Shown: in pieces, positions 7,388 to 18,400 of the stretch
Position numbering within the stretch: position 1 is the stretch's first letter
How the letters are laid out: the number at the start of each line of letters is the position of its first letter
DNA from: an uncultured Prevotella sp.
GTDB taxonomy: Bacteria; Bacteroidota; Bacteroidia; Bacteroidales; Bacteroidaceae
Direction: 5' to 3'
Length of the DNA: 64,000 nucleotides
NCBI GenBank assembly: GCA_900320905.1
Contig: ONTZ01000029.1
Coordinates: forward strand, 18,573-82,572
Position numbers and translations under genes: made by a program
Notes under the pieces: model-generated
Seen by the model: only the letters and a program-made list of their open reading frames with translations
Database searches by the model: none
What the model was told of the DNA's origin: nothing

Positions 7388-8740
7388 ATGAATATTAGAA
7401 TTCATCGTGGCACTCACCAGATAGGTGGTTGTGTTACAGAATATGAGTATGACGGCTGGCATTTGTTCGTTGATTATGGCGAAGAATTGCCTGGAGGACC
7501 AAAGAACGGAGATTTGCAAGTAGAGGGACTGACTCATGGCGACCTTTCGAAGAGTGCACTGCTTATTACGCACTATCATGGTGATCATATCGGCAATATT
7601 ATTAAGTTGCCAAAGGAACTGCCTATCTATATGGGTAAGGTGGGACGAGACATTCAAAGAGTGTTATCCAATCACCTAAAAAATAAAAATAATTCTCATA
7701 AGGTGATGCTTGAACGATTGGAGTACGTCAACACATTCAGTGAAGGCAAAGAATTTAAGTTCGGCCCATTCTCCATTATGCCTGTAACTGTTGACCATTC
7801 TGCTTTCGACGCATACGCTTTCAAGATCGTTGCTGATGAAGTTTCAGTTTATCACACTGGCGACTTCCGCTTGCATGGTTTCAGAAGTGGCAAGACTGCT
7901 GAGATGCTACAGAAATATGTGGGCGAGGTAGATTGCGTTGTATGTGAAGGTACTAATGTAACGCGCCCAAAGGCGGCAAGCCAGAAAGAGTATACACTTC
8001 AAAAGGATTTTGAAACGCTGTTCAAGGAAAATAAAGGATGCATCGTCTATTTGTCATCAACCAATATTGACAGATTGTTCTCCCTTTATCAGGCAGCACA
8101 AAAGGCTCATCGCACTTTCTATGTAGATGAATATCAGAAAAAAGTGATGGATACTGTTGTTAAGAGTGGTTCTATATGGTCAAAATCGCAGTTGTTCCAA
8201 TATAGAGAGCATGAGCCTGAGCCTTTGATAGATGACAAGTACAGGAAGGACTCCTTTTTTGTCTCTGATAGTTTCAAAGATGCTCTTGAGAAACATGGTT
8301 ATGTCCTTATTGCTCGTGCAAACTCGCGTTTTGACAAGTTGATAGAGCAAATACCTGGGGAGAAAAAGAAGGTGCTTTCGATGTGGAACGGCTATGTAAA
8401 AGAAGGTTCAGATGCATACAACGAGAATCTGGCTAAATCGCTGGATGAGGATTTCGATTATATGCACACCAGTGGTCATGTTGATATGGCTGACCTTCGC
8501 AAGTTCTTCCGTTTGCTGAATCCCAAGCAAGGCATCATTCCCATCCACACGGAAGACCCAGACGCATTTGCCAAGGAATTCAGTGACGAGTGGCCCATTT
8601 TCTTATTGAACGACGGTGATCCAATAACAGTACCAACAATCGAAGTTGACTATTACTACAGAGAGGAACGTGTACCTGTTGTCTTTTTTTCAGATGGATG
8701 CAAAATAATAACATCAAGGAAAGATGAACAATTCAAATGA
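7388..8740 (+). CDS. Metallo-beta-lactamase-fold nuclease, RNase J/beta-CASP-like
   Basis: In this 450-residue soluble protein the metal site is clear: HYHGDH at 62-67, a further histidine in TVDHSAFDAY, and the aspartate in HTGDFRLHG. Toward the C-terminus, HTSGHV and IPIHTE resemble the last motifs of beta-CASP nucleases such as RNase J, and the region between is long enough for a beta-CASP cap. The likely reaction is two-metal hydrolysis of RNA or DNA. It is the second gene of the nuclease-MBL pair. Its N-terminus is the template for recognising the relic at 4775-4843. No signal peptide. Confidence 0.8.
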   Translation: MNIRIHRGTHQIGGCVTEYEYDGWHLFVDYGEELPGGPKNGDLQVEGLTHGDLSKSALLITHYHGDHIGNIIKLPKELPIYMGKVGRDIQRVLSNHLKNKNNSHKVMLERLEYVNTFSEGKEFKFGPFSIMPVTVDHSAFDAYAFKIVADEVSVYHTGDFRLHGFRSGKTAEMLQKYVGEVDCVVCEGTNVTRPKAASQKEYTLQKDFETLFKENKGCIVYLSSTNIDRLFSLYQAAQKAHRTFYVDEYQKKVMDTVVKSGSIWSKSQLFQYREHEPEPLIDDKYRKDSFFVSDSFKDALEKHGYVLIARANSRFDKLIEQIPGEKKKVLSMWNGYVKEGSDAYNENLAKSLDEDFDYMHTSGHVDMADLRKFFRLLNPKQGIIPIHTEDPDAFAKEFSDEWPIFLLNDGDPITVPTIEVDYYYREERVPVVFFSDGCKIITSRKDEQFK

Positions 8741-8776
8741 TGCCCACACAAAAGAACCGTCCCGCTGTGATATAAG

Positions 8777-9274
8777 TCAGTCGAATACTATGGAGATCGT
8801 TTCTTCAAACTCGGCGAGCAGTTCATCAAGCCGGGGATTATCCTTGCGTGAGAACAATGCCGTGAAGTTTTTCACGCCATCGAGATTACCTTCCGCAGTG
8901 CGAATGATGTAACGGTCTCGATGTTCGTATGTGTTGAACCAACGGATGAACAAGCGGTTACGCAAGCCCTCCTTCTCGTCGCCTGTCTCACATAGGTAGA
9001 GCATCGCCTCACTGCCGTTTACTTCAAAGAACTCCTCAATAATGGCAAATACCGTCTGGCGCAGTTTGATGTCGCCTGGCGAGCGTCCAGATCCCTCGAC
9101 ATTGATACAGAACTGGTATGCCCCACTCTGCACAAAGGAGTATTCGAGCATAAAACTGATTGTGTACTTCAAATTGAAATCTGTCTCAAAATAGAAAGAA
9201 TAGGTATTATTCTCTCTGTGCCTTACTCTATAAGGAGCATGCTTGTTGATGTTTTCCAAATTTAATGTGTTCAT
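8777..9274 (-). CDS. Hypothetical protein, possibly DUF6169-like
   Basis: The 165-residue soluble protein contains NTYSFYFETDFNLKYTISFM near the start and a C-terminal half rich in acidic and aromatic residues (LFIRWFNTYEHRDRYIIRT). It recalls small Bacteroidetes proteins of the DUF6169 type, but that is from memory and weak. It converges with the metallo-beta-lactamase gene, leaving 36 bp between stops. A good promoter lies at 9408-9439, so it is an independent unit with a possible 22-codon leader peptide. Confidence 0.6.
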   Translation of the reverse strand: MNTLNLENINKHAPYRVRHRENNTYSFYFETDFNLKYTISFMLEYSFVQSGAYQFCINVEGSGRSPGDIKLRQTVFAIIEEFFEVNGSEAMLYLCETGDEKEGLRNRLFIRWFNTYEHRDRYIIRTAEGNLDGVKNFTALFSRKDNPRLDELLAEFEETISIVFD

Positions 9275-9300
9275 AGCGATTCAAGGGGTTTTGATGAATG

Positions 9301-9369
9301 TTAACTGAACTTGTAGATGTCTTCTACTTTCAACTCTCCGTTTCGAATCATCTCAAACTCCGTTTTCAT
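9301..9369 (-). CDS. Possible 22-residue leader peptide
   Basis: This short frame encodes MKTEFEMIRNGELKVEDIYK plus two residues, lies between the promoter at 9408-9439 and the gene starting at 9274, and stops 26 bp before that gene. It is charged and has no obvious attenuator features. It may be real because it is the first frame after the transcription start, but nothing else supports it. A 14-bp perfect palindrome, ATTTAATATTAAAT, sits at 9374-9387 just upstream. Confidence 0.35.
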   Translation of the reverse strand: MKTEFEMIRNGELKVEDIYKFS

Positions 9370-9407
9370 ATCGATTTAATATTAAATGAAATACTGTTTT
9401 GCGACTG

Positions 9408-9439
9408 CAAAGATACGAACTATATTTATAAGTTCCAAA
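9408..9439 (-). promoter_or_regulatory. Promoter for the leftward gene at 8777-9274
   Basis: On the minus strand TTTG (9439-9436) and TATCTTTG (9415-9408) are exactly 20 bp apart, a perfect Bacteroidetes primary promoter. Confidence 0.75.
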
Positions 9440-9446
9440 TTTTTGG

Positions 9447-9509
9447 AAGAAAAAACACAGAAGGACGGCATTCTTGGTGAGCATGGGCTCATTGAGAATG
9501 CCGTCCTTC
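9447..9509 (-). terminator. Rho-independent terminator of the cellobiose phosphorylase gene
   Basis: Fifteen-bp perfect arms at 9460-9474 and 9495-9509 (GAAGGACGGCATTCT and its complement), followed on the minus strand by a run of six T at 9456-9447. It lies 18 bp past the stop codon of the leftward gene. Confidence 0.85.
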
Positions 9510-9526
9510 AAGTTTCTTTCGGGTTT

Positions 9527-11968
9527 TTACATCGTGACCTCTACGGTGTGCTTGCCAGCGGAGTAGGGGATTACCGTGCCATCAATTTTGGTCCCATCGA
9601 GGATGATGGTCTTGACACCTTTCTGTGCACCATTGGGGTGGATGGTGATGGTGTATTCTGCCTCGCGGAACTTACGCTGTACGGTGTAGTCGGTGGCTGT
9701 CTCTGGCAGACAGGGATCGATACGGATGCCGTCGTAGTCGGGCTTGATGCCGAGGATGAACTCCGAGACGGTATACCACATCCAGGCAGCGGTACCCGTG
9801 AGCCACGAGTTCTTACCCTCGCCAGGCTTATAGGCATCCTTTCCGGCTACCATCTGACAGTTCACGTAGGGCTCCACCTTGTGCAGCGTCTGGTATTTCT
9901 CCTCCACATACGAGGGTAGGATCTTGGCATAATGGCTCCAGGCATCGTTGCCTCGACCTGCGATACACTCACCGATGATGACCCAAGGATTGTTGTGGCA
10001 GAAGATACCTGCGTTCTCCTTGTAGCCCTCGGGATATGACGAGATCTCACCGTATTCATAGATGTACTTGGTGAAAGCTGGGTTGTTGAGTACCATACCG
10101 TGTTCGCATTCGAGGTACTTCTTGCAGGAGTCGAGGCTCTTGGCCACTAAGCCGTCCTCAGCACCGATCTCTGCCATCGTACACCAGCCCTGCGACTCGA
10201 TGAATATTTTGCCTTCCTCGCACTCGTTGGAGCCGATCTTGCGTCCATAGAAGTCGTAGGCGCGGAGATACCATTCGCCATCCCAGCCATGTTTCTTCAC
10301 AGCCTCAATCATGGCATCGACAGCAGCCTGCATACGTGCAGCCTCGTCGTTCTTACCAATCTTCTTGCAGAGGGCGACGTAGTCCTTACCTGTGACGACA
10401 AAGAGACCTGCAATCATCAGGCTCTCTGCCTTGGTGCCTTCGGAGACATTCTCGGTGGTCTGGAACGACTCATTGGGATCCCACGAGAAGCAGTTCAGGT
10501 TGAGGCAGTCGTTCCAGTCGGCACGACCAATCAATGGCAACATGTGGGGACCAAGGTTCTTGATGACGTGATCCATCGAAATCTTCAAGTGCTCGAAGAG
10601 AGTCACCTCAGAACCGGGCTGGTTATCGAAGGGCACCATCTCGTCGAGGATGGAGAAGTCGCCTGTCTCTTTGATATAAGCCACAGTACCGAAGATAAGC
10701 CAGCAGGGATCATCGTTGAAACCACCACCGATGTCATTGTTGCCGCGTTTGGTGAGGGGCTGGTACTGGTGATAGCAGCCACCATCTGGGAACTGTGTGG
10801 AGGCGATGTCGATGATACGCTGACGGGCACGTGGGGGTATCTGATGTACGAAGCCCACGAGATCCTGATTCGAGTCGCGGAAGCCCATACCACGACCCAC
10901 GCCACTCTCGAAGAACGAGGCTGAGCGCGAGAAGTTAAATGTCACCATACACTGGTACTGGTTCCAGATGTTCACCATACGGTCCAGTTTGTCGTTGCCA
11001 GTCTTCACCTTATATATATTAAGGAGGGCATCCCAGTAGGTGCAGAGTTCAGCGAAGGCCTTATCCACCTTGGCTGTGGTGTCGAGTTCAGCAATGAGGG
11101 CATGGGCTTTGTCCTTATTGATGACCTGAGGCTTTTCGAACTTTTTGTCCTGTTCATTCTCGATATAACCGAGGAGGAACACAAAGTCTTTGCTCTCGCC
11201 TGGTTGCAGCGTCACCTCGATATAATGCGAGGCGATGGGACTCCAACCGTGTGCGTGGCTGTTGCGAGGCTTCCCCTCCATGACAGCATCGGGGTTGGCA
11301 AGCTCGTTGTAGAGTCCCACGAAGGTCTCGCGATCGGTGTCGAAGCCCTGGATGGGGGCATTTACATGATAAAAAGCGTAGTGGTTGCGACGCTCACGAT
11401 ATTCCGTTTTGTGATAGATGGTAGAGCCCTCTATCTCTACCTCACCCGTCGAGAAGTTACGCTGGAAATTCTCCATATCGGTGGCTGCATTCCACAGGCA
11501 CCACTCCTCGAAGGAGAAGAGTTTCAGACTCTTGGTCTCATTGCTCTGGTTGGTCAGCGTCAGTTTCTGTACCTCGGCCCACTTTTTCAGGGGTACGAAG
11601 AAGAGCACAGAGGCTTCCACGCCGTTCTTGCGACCTGTGATACGGGTGTAACTCATACCGTGACGGCACTCGTAGAAGTCGAGTGGGGTCTTACAAGGCT
11701 TCCAACCCGGGTTCCAGACAGTGTCGCCATCCTTGATATAAAAATACCGTCCACCATTGTCCATCGGTACGTTGTTGTAGCGATAGCGGGTGATACGGCG
11801 GAATTTGGCATCCTTGTAGAAGGAGTAGCCCCCTGCGGTGTTACTGATGAGTGAGAAAAAATCCTCGTTGCCTAAGTAGTTTATCCAGGGCCAAGGGGTC
11901 TGCGGGTCTGTGATGACATACTCGCGGTGCTGGTCGTCGAAATGACCGTAACGTTTTTGTTGTTCCAT
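9527..11968 (-). CDS. Cellobiose phosphorylase, GH94
   Basis: The 813-residue cytoplasmic enzyme cleaves cellobiose with phosphate to glucose 1-phosphate and glucose, saving ATP during cellulose use. The whole length matches the GH94 cellobiose phosphorylase pattern: start [15 protein letters not shown], then [63 protein letters not shown], and the catalytic acid in [17 protein letters not shown]-terminal [13 protein letters not shown] and [16 protein letters not shown] are also typical. Family length is about 810-820 residues. It is monocistronic, with its own promoter at 12008-12039 and a strong terminator. There is no signal peptide, so cellobiose must be imported first. Chitobiose or laminaribiose phosphorylases are less likely given the near-collinear match. 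Confidence 0.93.
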   Translation of the reverse strand: MEQQKRYGHFDDQHREYVITDPQTPWPWINYLGNEDFFSLISNTAGGYSFYKDAKFRRITRYRYNNVPMDNGGRYFYIKDGDTVWNPGWKPCKTPLDFYECRHGMSYTRITGRKNGVEASVLFFVPLKKWAEVQKLTLTNQSNETKSLKLFSFEEWCLWNAATDMENFQRNFSTGEVEIEGSTIYHKTEYRERRNHYAFYHVNAPIQGFDTDRETFVGLYNELANPDAVMEGKPRNSHAHGWSPIASHYIEVTLQPGESKDFVFLLGYIENEQDKKFEKPQVINKDKAHALIAELDTTAKVDKAFAELCTYWDALLNIYKVKTGNDKLDRMVNIWNQYQCMVTFNFSRSASFFESGVGRGMGFRDSNQDLVGFVHQIPPRARQRIIDIASTQFPDGGCYHQYQPLTKRGNNDIGGGFNDDPCWLIFGTVAYIKETGDFSILDEMVPFDNQPGSEVTLFEHLKISMDHVIKNLGPHMLPLIGRADWNDCLNLNCFSWDPNESFQTTENVSEGTKAESLMIAGLFVVTGKDYVALCKKIGKNDEAARMQAAVDAMIEAVKKHGWDGEWYLRAYDFYGRKIGSNECEEGKIFIESQGWCTMAEIGAEDGLVAKSLDSCKKYLECEHGMVLNNPAFTKYIYEYGEISSYPEGYKENAGIFCHNNPWVIIGECIAGRGNDAWSHYAKILPSYVEEKYQTLHKVEPYVNCQMVAGKDAYKPGEGKNSWLTGTAAWMWYTVSEFILGIKPDYDGIRIDPCLPETATDYTVQRKFREAEYTITIHPNGAQKGVKTIILDGTKIDGTVIPYSAGKHTVEVTM

Positions 11969-12007
11969 AAATAATTGATTGTTTTAATATATATGTAATC
12001 TTGTTTG

Positions 12008-12039
12008 CAAAGTTACGAACATATTCTGAAACCACCAAA
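12008..12039 (-). promoter_or_regulatory. Promoter of the cellobiose phosphorylase gene
   Basis: Minus strand TTTG (12039-12036), 20 bp, TAACTTTG (12015-12008). A perfect consensus, 40 bp before the start codon. Confidence 0.75.
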
Positions 12040-12087
12040 GAAAACCTCAAAAGATTCAGACCTTTTTTCGCTAAAACAAAAATAGTA

Positions 12088-13293
12088 TCATGTTTTGGCA
12101 AAATAGACGGATTTACTGATGGCTTGCGCAACAGTGAAAGCAGTGGTCCAGGCGGCTTGAAAATTGAAGCCGCCGGTGATGCCATCGATGTCGAGGACTT
12201 CTCCTGCGAAATAGAGGTGAGGGATATCTTTACTCTCTAACGTATTGGGATCTACGGCAGAGAGACAGACTCCTCCGCAGGTGACAAACTCGTCTTTGAA
12301 GGCTGCACGTCCTGCTATCAGGTAAGGGTCGTTGCAGAGGATGTTGACAAGTCTGTTGTGTTCTTTTTTATTAAGATTTTGCCAACGGTTTTGGGCACGC
12401 TGGCCTAAGGCCTTTTCGATGAGGTACCCCCACAAACGACTGGGCAGGTCGAAAGGGCGTACGTTGGCAAGGAGTTTCTGTGGGTAAGCGTTCGTGATGC
12501 GATGGAGTTCTTCGAAAATCTCAGGGTCTTTGTGTGAGGTCCAGTTGATGGCGAGCGGCATTTGGTAATGGTGCTCATGCAGTTCCCTGGCGGCATAACT
12601 GGAGAGTTTTAAGATGGCAGGACCACTCATGCCCCAGTGGGTGATGAGCAGGGGACCGGAAGCACGGGAACTGGTGCCAGGAATCTGGGCAGTGACCTCA
12701 TTGACGACAGTACCCATCAAGGCGCATAACGACTCATCCTCAATGGAGAAGGTGAAGAGTGATGGTACGGGGGGAGCGACTGGGACAATACCATGATTTT
12801 GTTTGGAACGAAACAACTCCTCCCCATGGCTCCTGATACCTCCTGTGGTGATGGCGATGAAATCGTAATCGACGAGATCGTCGAGTGAGATAATCTTACA
12901 ATCCGTATGGATGAGGATGCCATAACGACGGGCTTCGGCAAGGAAAAGGTTGATGATAGTGTGAGAATCCTGCGAGACGGGGAAAACACACTCATCGTCC
13001 TGTGTAACCAAGGGAACGCCATGACGCTCAAACCACGCATACGCATCGTGAAAGTCAAAGCGTTTGAAGAGTCGTTTCATCAGACGATGCCCTCGAGGAT
13101 AGACTTGAGAGAGGTCGCGTACAGAGGCGAAGGAGTTGGTGCAGTTACACCGTCCACCACCTGAGACCTCCACTTTCGCCAAGACCTTCTTGGATTTCTC
13201 GAAGATGGTCACCTCCATCTCAGGACAGAGTTCCTTCAAGTTGATGGCAAGGAAGAATCCTGCGGCACCGCCGCCAACCACCGCTGTCTTCAT
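12088..13293 (-). CDS. FAD-dependent oxidoreductase of the HI0933/BaiN family
   Basis: The 401-residue flavoprotein begins with a dinucleotide-binding motif (VVGGGAAGFFLAINL), followed by VSGGGRCNCTNS, the family signature at about residue 45, and has GVCLSAVDPNTLESK and LYFAGEVLDIDGITGGFNFQ near the C-terminus. HI0933-type proteins bind FAD; substrates are poorly defined, with bile-acid and aminoacetone activities suggested for some members. Its start overlaps the upstream acyl-CoA synthetase stop (ATGA), so the two are co-translated, which hints at a role in fermentation redox balance but does not show it. Confidence 0.85.
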   Translation of the reverse strand: MKTAVVGGGAAGFFLAINLKELCPEMEVTIFEKSKKVLAKVEVSGGGRCNCTNSFASVRDLSQVYPRGHRLMKRLFKRFDFHDAYAWFERHGVPLVTQDDECVFPVSQDSHTIINLFLAEARRYGILIHTDCKIISLDDLVDYDFIAITTGGIRSHGEELFRSKQNHGIVPVAPPVPSLFTFSIEDESLCALMGTVVNEVTAQIPGTSSRASGPLLITHWGMSGPAILKLSSYAARELHEHHYQMPLAINWTSHKDPEIFEELHRITNAYPQKLLANVRPFDLPSRLWGYLIEKALGQRAQNRWQNLNKKEHNRLVNILCNDPYLIAGRAAFKDEFVTCGGVCLSAVDPNTLESKDIPHLYFAGEVLDIDGITGGFNFQAAWTTAFTVAQAISKSVYFAKT

Positions 13294-15374
13294 CGCTCAA
13301 TGAGGATCCTGGCATCAACGGCAACGACGTTGTTCTCATCAGCCAGCAAGGGATTGATATCCATCTCCTTAATCTCCGTAGCGAAACGGAGCAGGGTGGA
13401 GAGTCGTACGATGATCTCGGCATATTTCTCTTCGTTGATGCCTTTCTGTCCGCGTGTACCTTTTAATATCTTATAGCCACGCAGCGAGTGGATCATCGAA
13501 TAGGTCTCGGCATAACTCAGAGGTGCCAGACCTGAAGAGACATCCTTCAATACCTCAACGAATATACCTCCCAGTCCGCAGAGTACCACGTGTCCGAAGC
13601 GTTCCTCATATTTGGCACCAATGAACAACTCGCTGCCTTTGAGCATCTTCTGTACCATCACACCAGTGGCATCGTGAATCTGCATCATCCGCTCAAACTC
13701 CAGGGCGAGGTGTTCTGCCGTACGGATGTTCAAGGCCACACCACCCACATCACTCTTGTGGACAGGGCCTACCACTTTCGCCACCACGGGGAAACCTACT
13801 TTTTCGGCAAAGGCCGTCAGTTCCTCCTTCGAGGTGCTGACCATCTCAGGAACGAGGGGGATGCCGGCACAGGATAGCAGTTCACGTACGGCATCAGGAG
13901 CCAGGTATCCGCTTGTGATACCCTCGAATTTCAGACGACGCGTTTCGCGGTAGATGATATCCCTGATTCTTGGGACATCGACACCATAGAGTTCCAGTTC
14001 CTGCGGAGCCGGTTGTGGAGTTCGCATAATCTGACTCAGAGCCGTAGCCAGCGTCACCTCGTCGCTGAAGTTCACATGCCCTTTGGCAAGGAACTCCGCC
14101 ACCTCTGCGCCTGCAGTATGCAGACTGGGCAGGACGGGGAATATGGGCTTCTTACACTCGCGGATCTTCTGGTCGAGGACACCGTAGGCCTCGTAGAGTT
14201 GTGTGAGACCAGGGGTGCCGTAGATAACGGCGATGGCATCGATATCGTCGAACTTCTGTTCGCAATAGTCGATGATTGTTCCTAACTGCTCTGCCGTGCC
14301 TGTGGCGAGGAAGTCGATGGGGTTCGCCACCGACGAGCCAGGGAAGAGTTTTGTTTTCAGTTCATCGGCAATGGGACCTTCGATATGAGGCACGCAGAGT
14401 CCGCCTTTTGAGAGGGCATCCGTCAGCATCACCCCAGGGCCTCCGGCATGGGTGACAATGGCGAAATTCTTGCCATTGAGTGGGGGCAGGGTGAAGATAC
14501 AGCCTACGGTGGTCAGTTCCTCTCGGGAGAAACAGCGTACGATGCCAGCCTTACGGAACAAGGCCTCGACAGCGGAGTCTGAGGAGGCGATGGCACCCGT
14601 ATGCGACGATGCCGCACGGGAACCGCTTTCGGAAGATCCCGCCTTGATGGCGGCAATGCGACACCCCTTCTTGATGAGGTTACTGGCATGGTAGAGCAAC
14701 TTGTCTGGGTTGCTGATATTCTCGATATAGAGCAGTTTCACCTTCGAATCGGTATCGGGGTTGAAGTGCTCATCCATATACTGCAGTACATCCTCGATGC
14801 CGATCTGCTTGCCGTTGCCGATGCTCCACACACTATTGAACCGCAGTCCTTTGATGACGGCACTCTCCAAGATAAATACCGCTGTGGCACCAGAGCCGCT
14901 GATGAAGTCTGCCCCACTGGGATGCAGATTGGGAATGGGAAGTGTAAAGACGCTGTGGTGGTTGCGGTTCAGCAGTCCGATGCAGTTAGGGCCAATCAGG
15001 GCGGCCCCGTACTGTTCGCAGGTATTGAGGATGCGCTGTTCGAGTTCGGCACCTGCCTTCGTCTCCTCGCCAAAGCCGGCGGAGATGATGATGAAGGCAC
15101 GTGTCTGCTTCTCCTTCGCCAACAGTTCCACATAGTCTGGACAGAATTTCGCTGCCACCACGAGGATAGCCAGTTCTGTGGGAGGCAGTTCCTTGGCATC
15201 ATGGAACGCCTTGATGCCCTGCACCTCCTCTTCCTTGGGATTCACAATACGTAACTCGCCGGCATAGCCGCCACTAATCAGGTTTCGCACGATGGAGCCA
15301 CCGGGCTTGTGCACGTTGTTAGAGCCGCCGATCACGACGATACTCTGGGGATTTAGTAGTTCTTGGTTAATCAT
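13290..15374 (-). CDS. ADP-forming acetate/acyl-CoA synthetase, fused alpha-beta subunits
   Basis: The 694-residue enzyme makes acetate (or another acid) and ATP from acyl-CoA, ADP and phosphate. The N-terminal CoA-binding domain starts LLNPQSIVVIGGSNN; the ligase domains follow with the phospho-histidine loop SSHTGAIASSD at about 260; the C-terminal ATP-grasp domain shows FPVVAKVVGPVHKSDVGGV and MDINPLLA. I chose the ATG at 15374 (MINQELLNP), since a longer frame would cross into the promoter. The flavoprotein gene follows with overlapping codons. In a fermenting Bacteroidales cell this fits acetate production with ATP gain. Confidence 0.87.
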   Translation of the reverse strand: MINQELLNPQSIVVIGGSNNVHKPGGSIVRNLISGGYAGELRIVNPKEEEVQGIKAFHDAKELPPTELAILVVAAKFCPDYVELLAKEKQTRAFIIISAGFGEETKAGAELEQRILNTCEQYGAALIGPNCIGLLNRNHHSVFTLPIPNLHPSGADFISGSGATAVFILESAVIKGLRFNSVWSIGNGKQIGIEDVLQYMDEHFNPDTDSKVKLLYIENISNPDKLLYHASNLIKKGCRIAAIKAGSSESGSRAASSHTGAIASSDSAVEALFRKAGIVRCFSREELTTVGCIFTLPPLNGKNFAIVTHAGGPGVMLTDALSKGGLCVPHIEGPIADELKTKLFPGSSVANPIDFLATGTAEQLGTIIDYCEQKFDDIDAIAVIYGTPGLTQLYEAYGVLDQKIRECKKPIFPVLPSLHTAGAEVAEFLAKGHVNFSDEVTLATALSQIMRTPQPAPQELELYGVDVPRIRDIIYRETRRLKFEGITSGYLAPDAVRELLSCAGIPLVPEMVSTSKEELTAFAEKVGFPVVAKVVGPVHKSDVGGVALNIRTAEHLALEFERMMQIHDATGVMVQKMLKGSELFIGAKYEERFGHVVLCGLGGIFVEVLKDVSSGLAPLSYAETYSMIHSLRGYKILKGTRGQKGINEEKYAEIIVRLSTLLRFATEIKEMDINPLLADENNVVAVDARILIER

Positions 15375-15392
15375 AAGTGTTGCAATTTGGTG

Positions 15393-15424
15393 CAAAGATA
15401 ATATAATATTTCATAATTTCCAAA
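15393..15424 (-). promoter_or_regulatory. Promoter of the acyl-CoA synthetase operon
   Basis: Minus strand TTTG (15424-15421), 20 bp, TATCTTTG (15400-15393), ending 18 bp before the ATG at 15374, which decides that start. Confidence 0.75.
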
Positions 15425-15445
15425 TGATATTCAAAGAAAAAACGC

Positions 15446-15453
15446 TACCTTTG
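15446..15453 (+). promoter_or_regulatory. -7 box of the alpha-2-macroglobulin operon
   Basis: TACCTTTG, a perfect TAnnTTTG, 27 bp before the ATG at 15481. The -33 element is not recognisable. It is divergent from the promoter at 15393-15424. Confidence 0.6.
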
Positions 15454-15480
15454 CATAGTTGAATCAAAAACATCTGGGTG

Positions 15481-18400
15481 ATGAAGAAGTTTTTAGTCCT
15501 ATTAATTTCGTTAGTTATGCCGTTTGCATTATTTGGCCAGACATACAGTGCCCTCTGGAAGAAAGTGGAGGAGGCGGGCGAGAAAGACCTGCCCAAGACC
15601 CAGTATGAGGTGTTGCAGCAGATTGTGAAGAAGGCGACGAAAGAGAAAGCCTACGGACAGTTGCTGAAGGCAGAACTCGCCAGTGCCCAGGCGATGGCAT
15701 CCATCGCCCCCGACTCACTGAGACCTGCGATGGAGCGTATGAAGCAGCGGTGTGAAGAGACCGATGATGTGGTGTTGAAGACGGTGTATCAGACAGTGCT
15801 ATACAAGGTGAACAGTTCTAACGCCTTTGTGTTAACCAGGGACAATGTCGGAGCCGGCGGGGAGGTGGTCTTCAAGAAGCCAGAACTGACAGAAGAACTC
15901 TGCCACCAACTCGCCCAGGTGAAGGATAACACCTACGAGCCCTTCGTGATTGAGGGGTCTGACAGTAAGATATTCAACCATGATATGCTCATTGTCGTGG
16001 GGCAGGAACTGGATGAATGGGAACCCCTGTATCATTATTATGAGAAAAACGGTAACGGCGCAGCAGCCTGTATCACGGCAGCAAAGGCGTACCAGTGGGA
16101 TGCAGGCGAGACCGACAAACTGGACTCGCTGATGGAGGTCTATGGCAATCTGCCTGAGGCAGGAGAACTGGCTCTCGTACGTTACCGTCTCACCCAGGGG
16201 AAGATGACGGCAGAAGAGAAGGTACGTTATATCGACAATGCCCTGAAACGCTGGGGCAGTTGGAAACGGATGAACACATTCCGTAATACGAAGACCGAAC
16301 TCATCAATCCGCAGTATCGTGTGGCTTACGAATTGCAGGTAAACCAACCGATGCAGGAAATGGAAATCAAGTTGGAAGAATTGCGTAACATCTCTTCACT
16401 GTCTCTGAAAGTATATCGTGTGAAAGCCGATGGAGACATTGATATCCGTCCGAGTAATGAAGCGGGCTACAAGAAAATCAAGCCCCTGTTGAGTGAGACT
16501 CCCATCAAGGTGGAACATGTCTATACAGGCAAGCAACCCTACGAAATCTTCAAGGACTCCCTGACCCTCGAGGGCCTGCCCGTGGGTGTCTATATGCTGG
16601 AGTTCTCCACCAGTCCCTCGACAGAGATTATCCGCCAACTCTATTTCGTGACGGATGTCTATACCTTGGCAGAGAGTCAGCCCGACAATGTGACCCGTTA
16701 TGTGGTGGTCAGTGCCACAACAGGCCAGCCCATCGCCAATGCCCACCTGCGTATCCAGGAGTATAAATCCTATAATAAATATGATGTCTCGAATGTAAGG
16801 ACGGATGCCAACGGTGAGTATCTGTATAAGAGCAAGAACAACGGGCGTTGCGAGGTCTATGCCTATACCGACAAAGACAAGGCCTGTCCGGAGTTGGGCA
16901 CTGCCAACCGTTACAGGTATTACCAGGACAACAATAATCCAGAACGTACGGAGATCTTTACCGACAGGGCCATCTACCGACCCGGACAGACGGTACACGC
17001 AGCAGTGATGGTCTATAAGACAATAGAAGGCTACAAGCATTCCGCCGTTGTAGGCAAACAGGTGACGATCACCCTGCGTGATGCCAATAGGAAAGAGGTG
17101 AAGAAGGAGTCTGTCTGGACCGATGCCTATGGCATGTGTGCTGTCGATTTCACGTTGCCTTCCTCGGGACTGACGGGACAGTTCAGCATCTACGCGAATG
17201 GACAACAGTACTATTTCAGTGTGGAGGAGTACAAGCGTCCCACCTTCCAAGTGGAGTTTGAGGATGTAAAGCAGCACTACGAGGCTGGCGATACGGTAGA
17301 GGTTCGTGGCAAGGCCCTGACATACGCAGGCGTCCCCGTTCAGGGAGCCGAGGTGGAATACAGGGTGGTGCGCAGGATGGCCTTCTGGTGGTGGTCTTTC
17401 TATCGCTACTATGATATGGGCGTTCTTGGCATAGGAAATAACAGCGAAGAGGTATACAGCGGTGAGGCTGTGACGGAGGCAGACGGTACCTTCCTCGTGA
17501 AGATGCCGATGGTTATCCCAGAGAGTGAGCATCCGTTGTTCTTTAACTTCGATGTGATGGCAGATGTGACGGATACTGCCGGCGAGAGTCATCGAGGAAC
17601 ATTCTCCCTGCCGTTGGGTAACCGTAAGACTGCCTTGACTGTCGATCTTGAGGAAAAGATGCTGTTGGAAGAGAATCCCACGATGACCTTCCATCTGCGC
17701 AATGCCGCAGGCAAGGATATCGATGCCAGTGTGAAATACAGGATAGATGATAATCGGAGGTGGTGGGATTGGTCGACGCAGCGGAAGATAGAATTGTCGG
17801 GGATGCACCTGAAGAGTGGCAGGCATACGGTGGAGGCAATCTGCGAGGGCGATACGCTGAAACGCGACTTCGTGGTGTTCTCCATCGACGACAAACGCCC
17901 CGCTACAGAGACTAAGGACTGGTTCTGGCAGTCTGACGGACAGTTCCCGAACGACGGTACGCCTGTCACCGTTCAGGTGGGCTCGTCAGACAAGGATGTG
18001 CATATCGTCTATAGTATCTTTGGCAATGACAAGATCATCGAGACGGGGGCTGTGGATAAATCCAACGAACTCATCAACCGCAAGTTTATCTATAAGGAAG
18101 AATACGGTGATGGCATCACACTGAACTTTGCCTGGGTGAAGAACGGCAAGTGCTACACTCACAATGTGTCAATCACGCGTCCTATGCCTGACAATAAACT
18201 GAAACTGGAGTGGAGCACCTTCCGCGACCGTCTGACACCAGGACAGGAGGAAGAGTGGGCACTCACCGTGAAGGGGCCTGACGGCAAACCTGCTGATGCG
18301 ATGCTGATGGCAACGCTCTATGACAAGAGTCTGGATCAGTTGAAGAAACACCAATGGTATTTCCATCCCTATACCCACTTCACGCTGACCAGCACACAGT

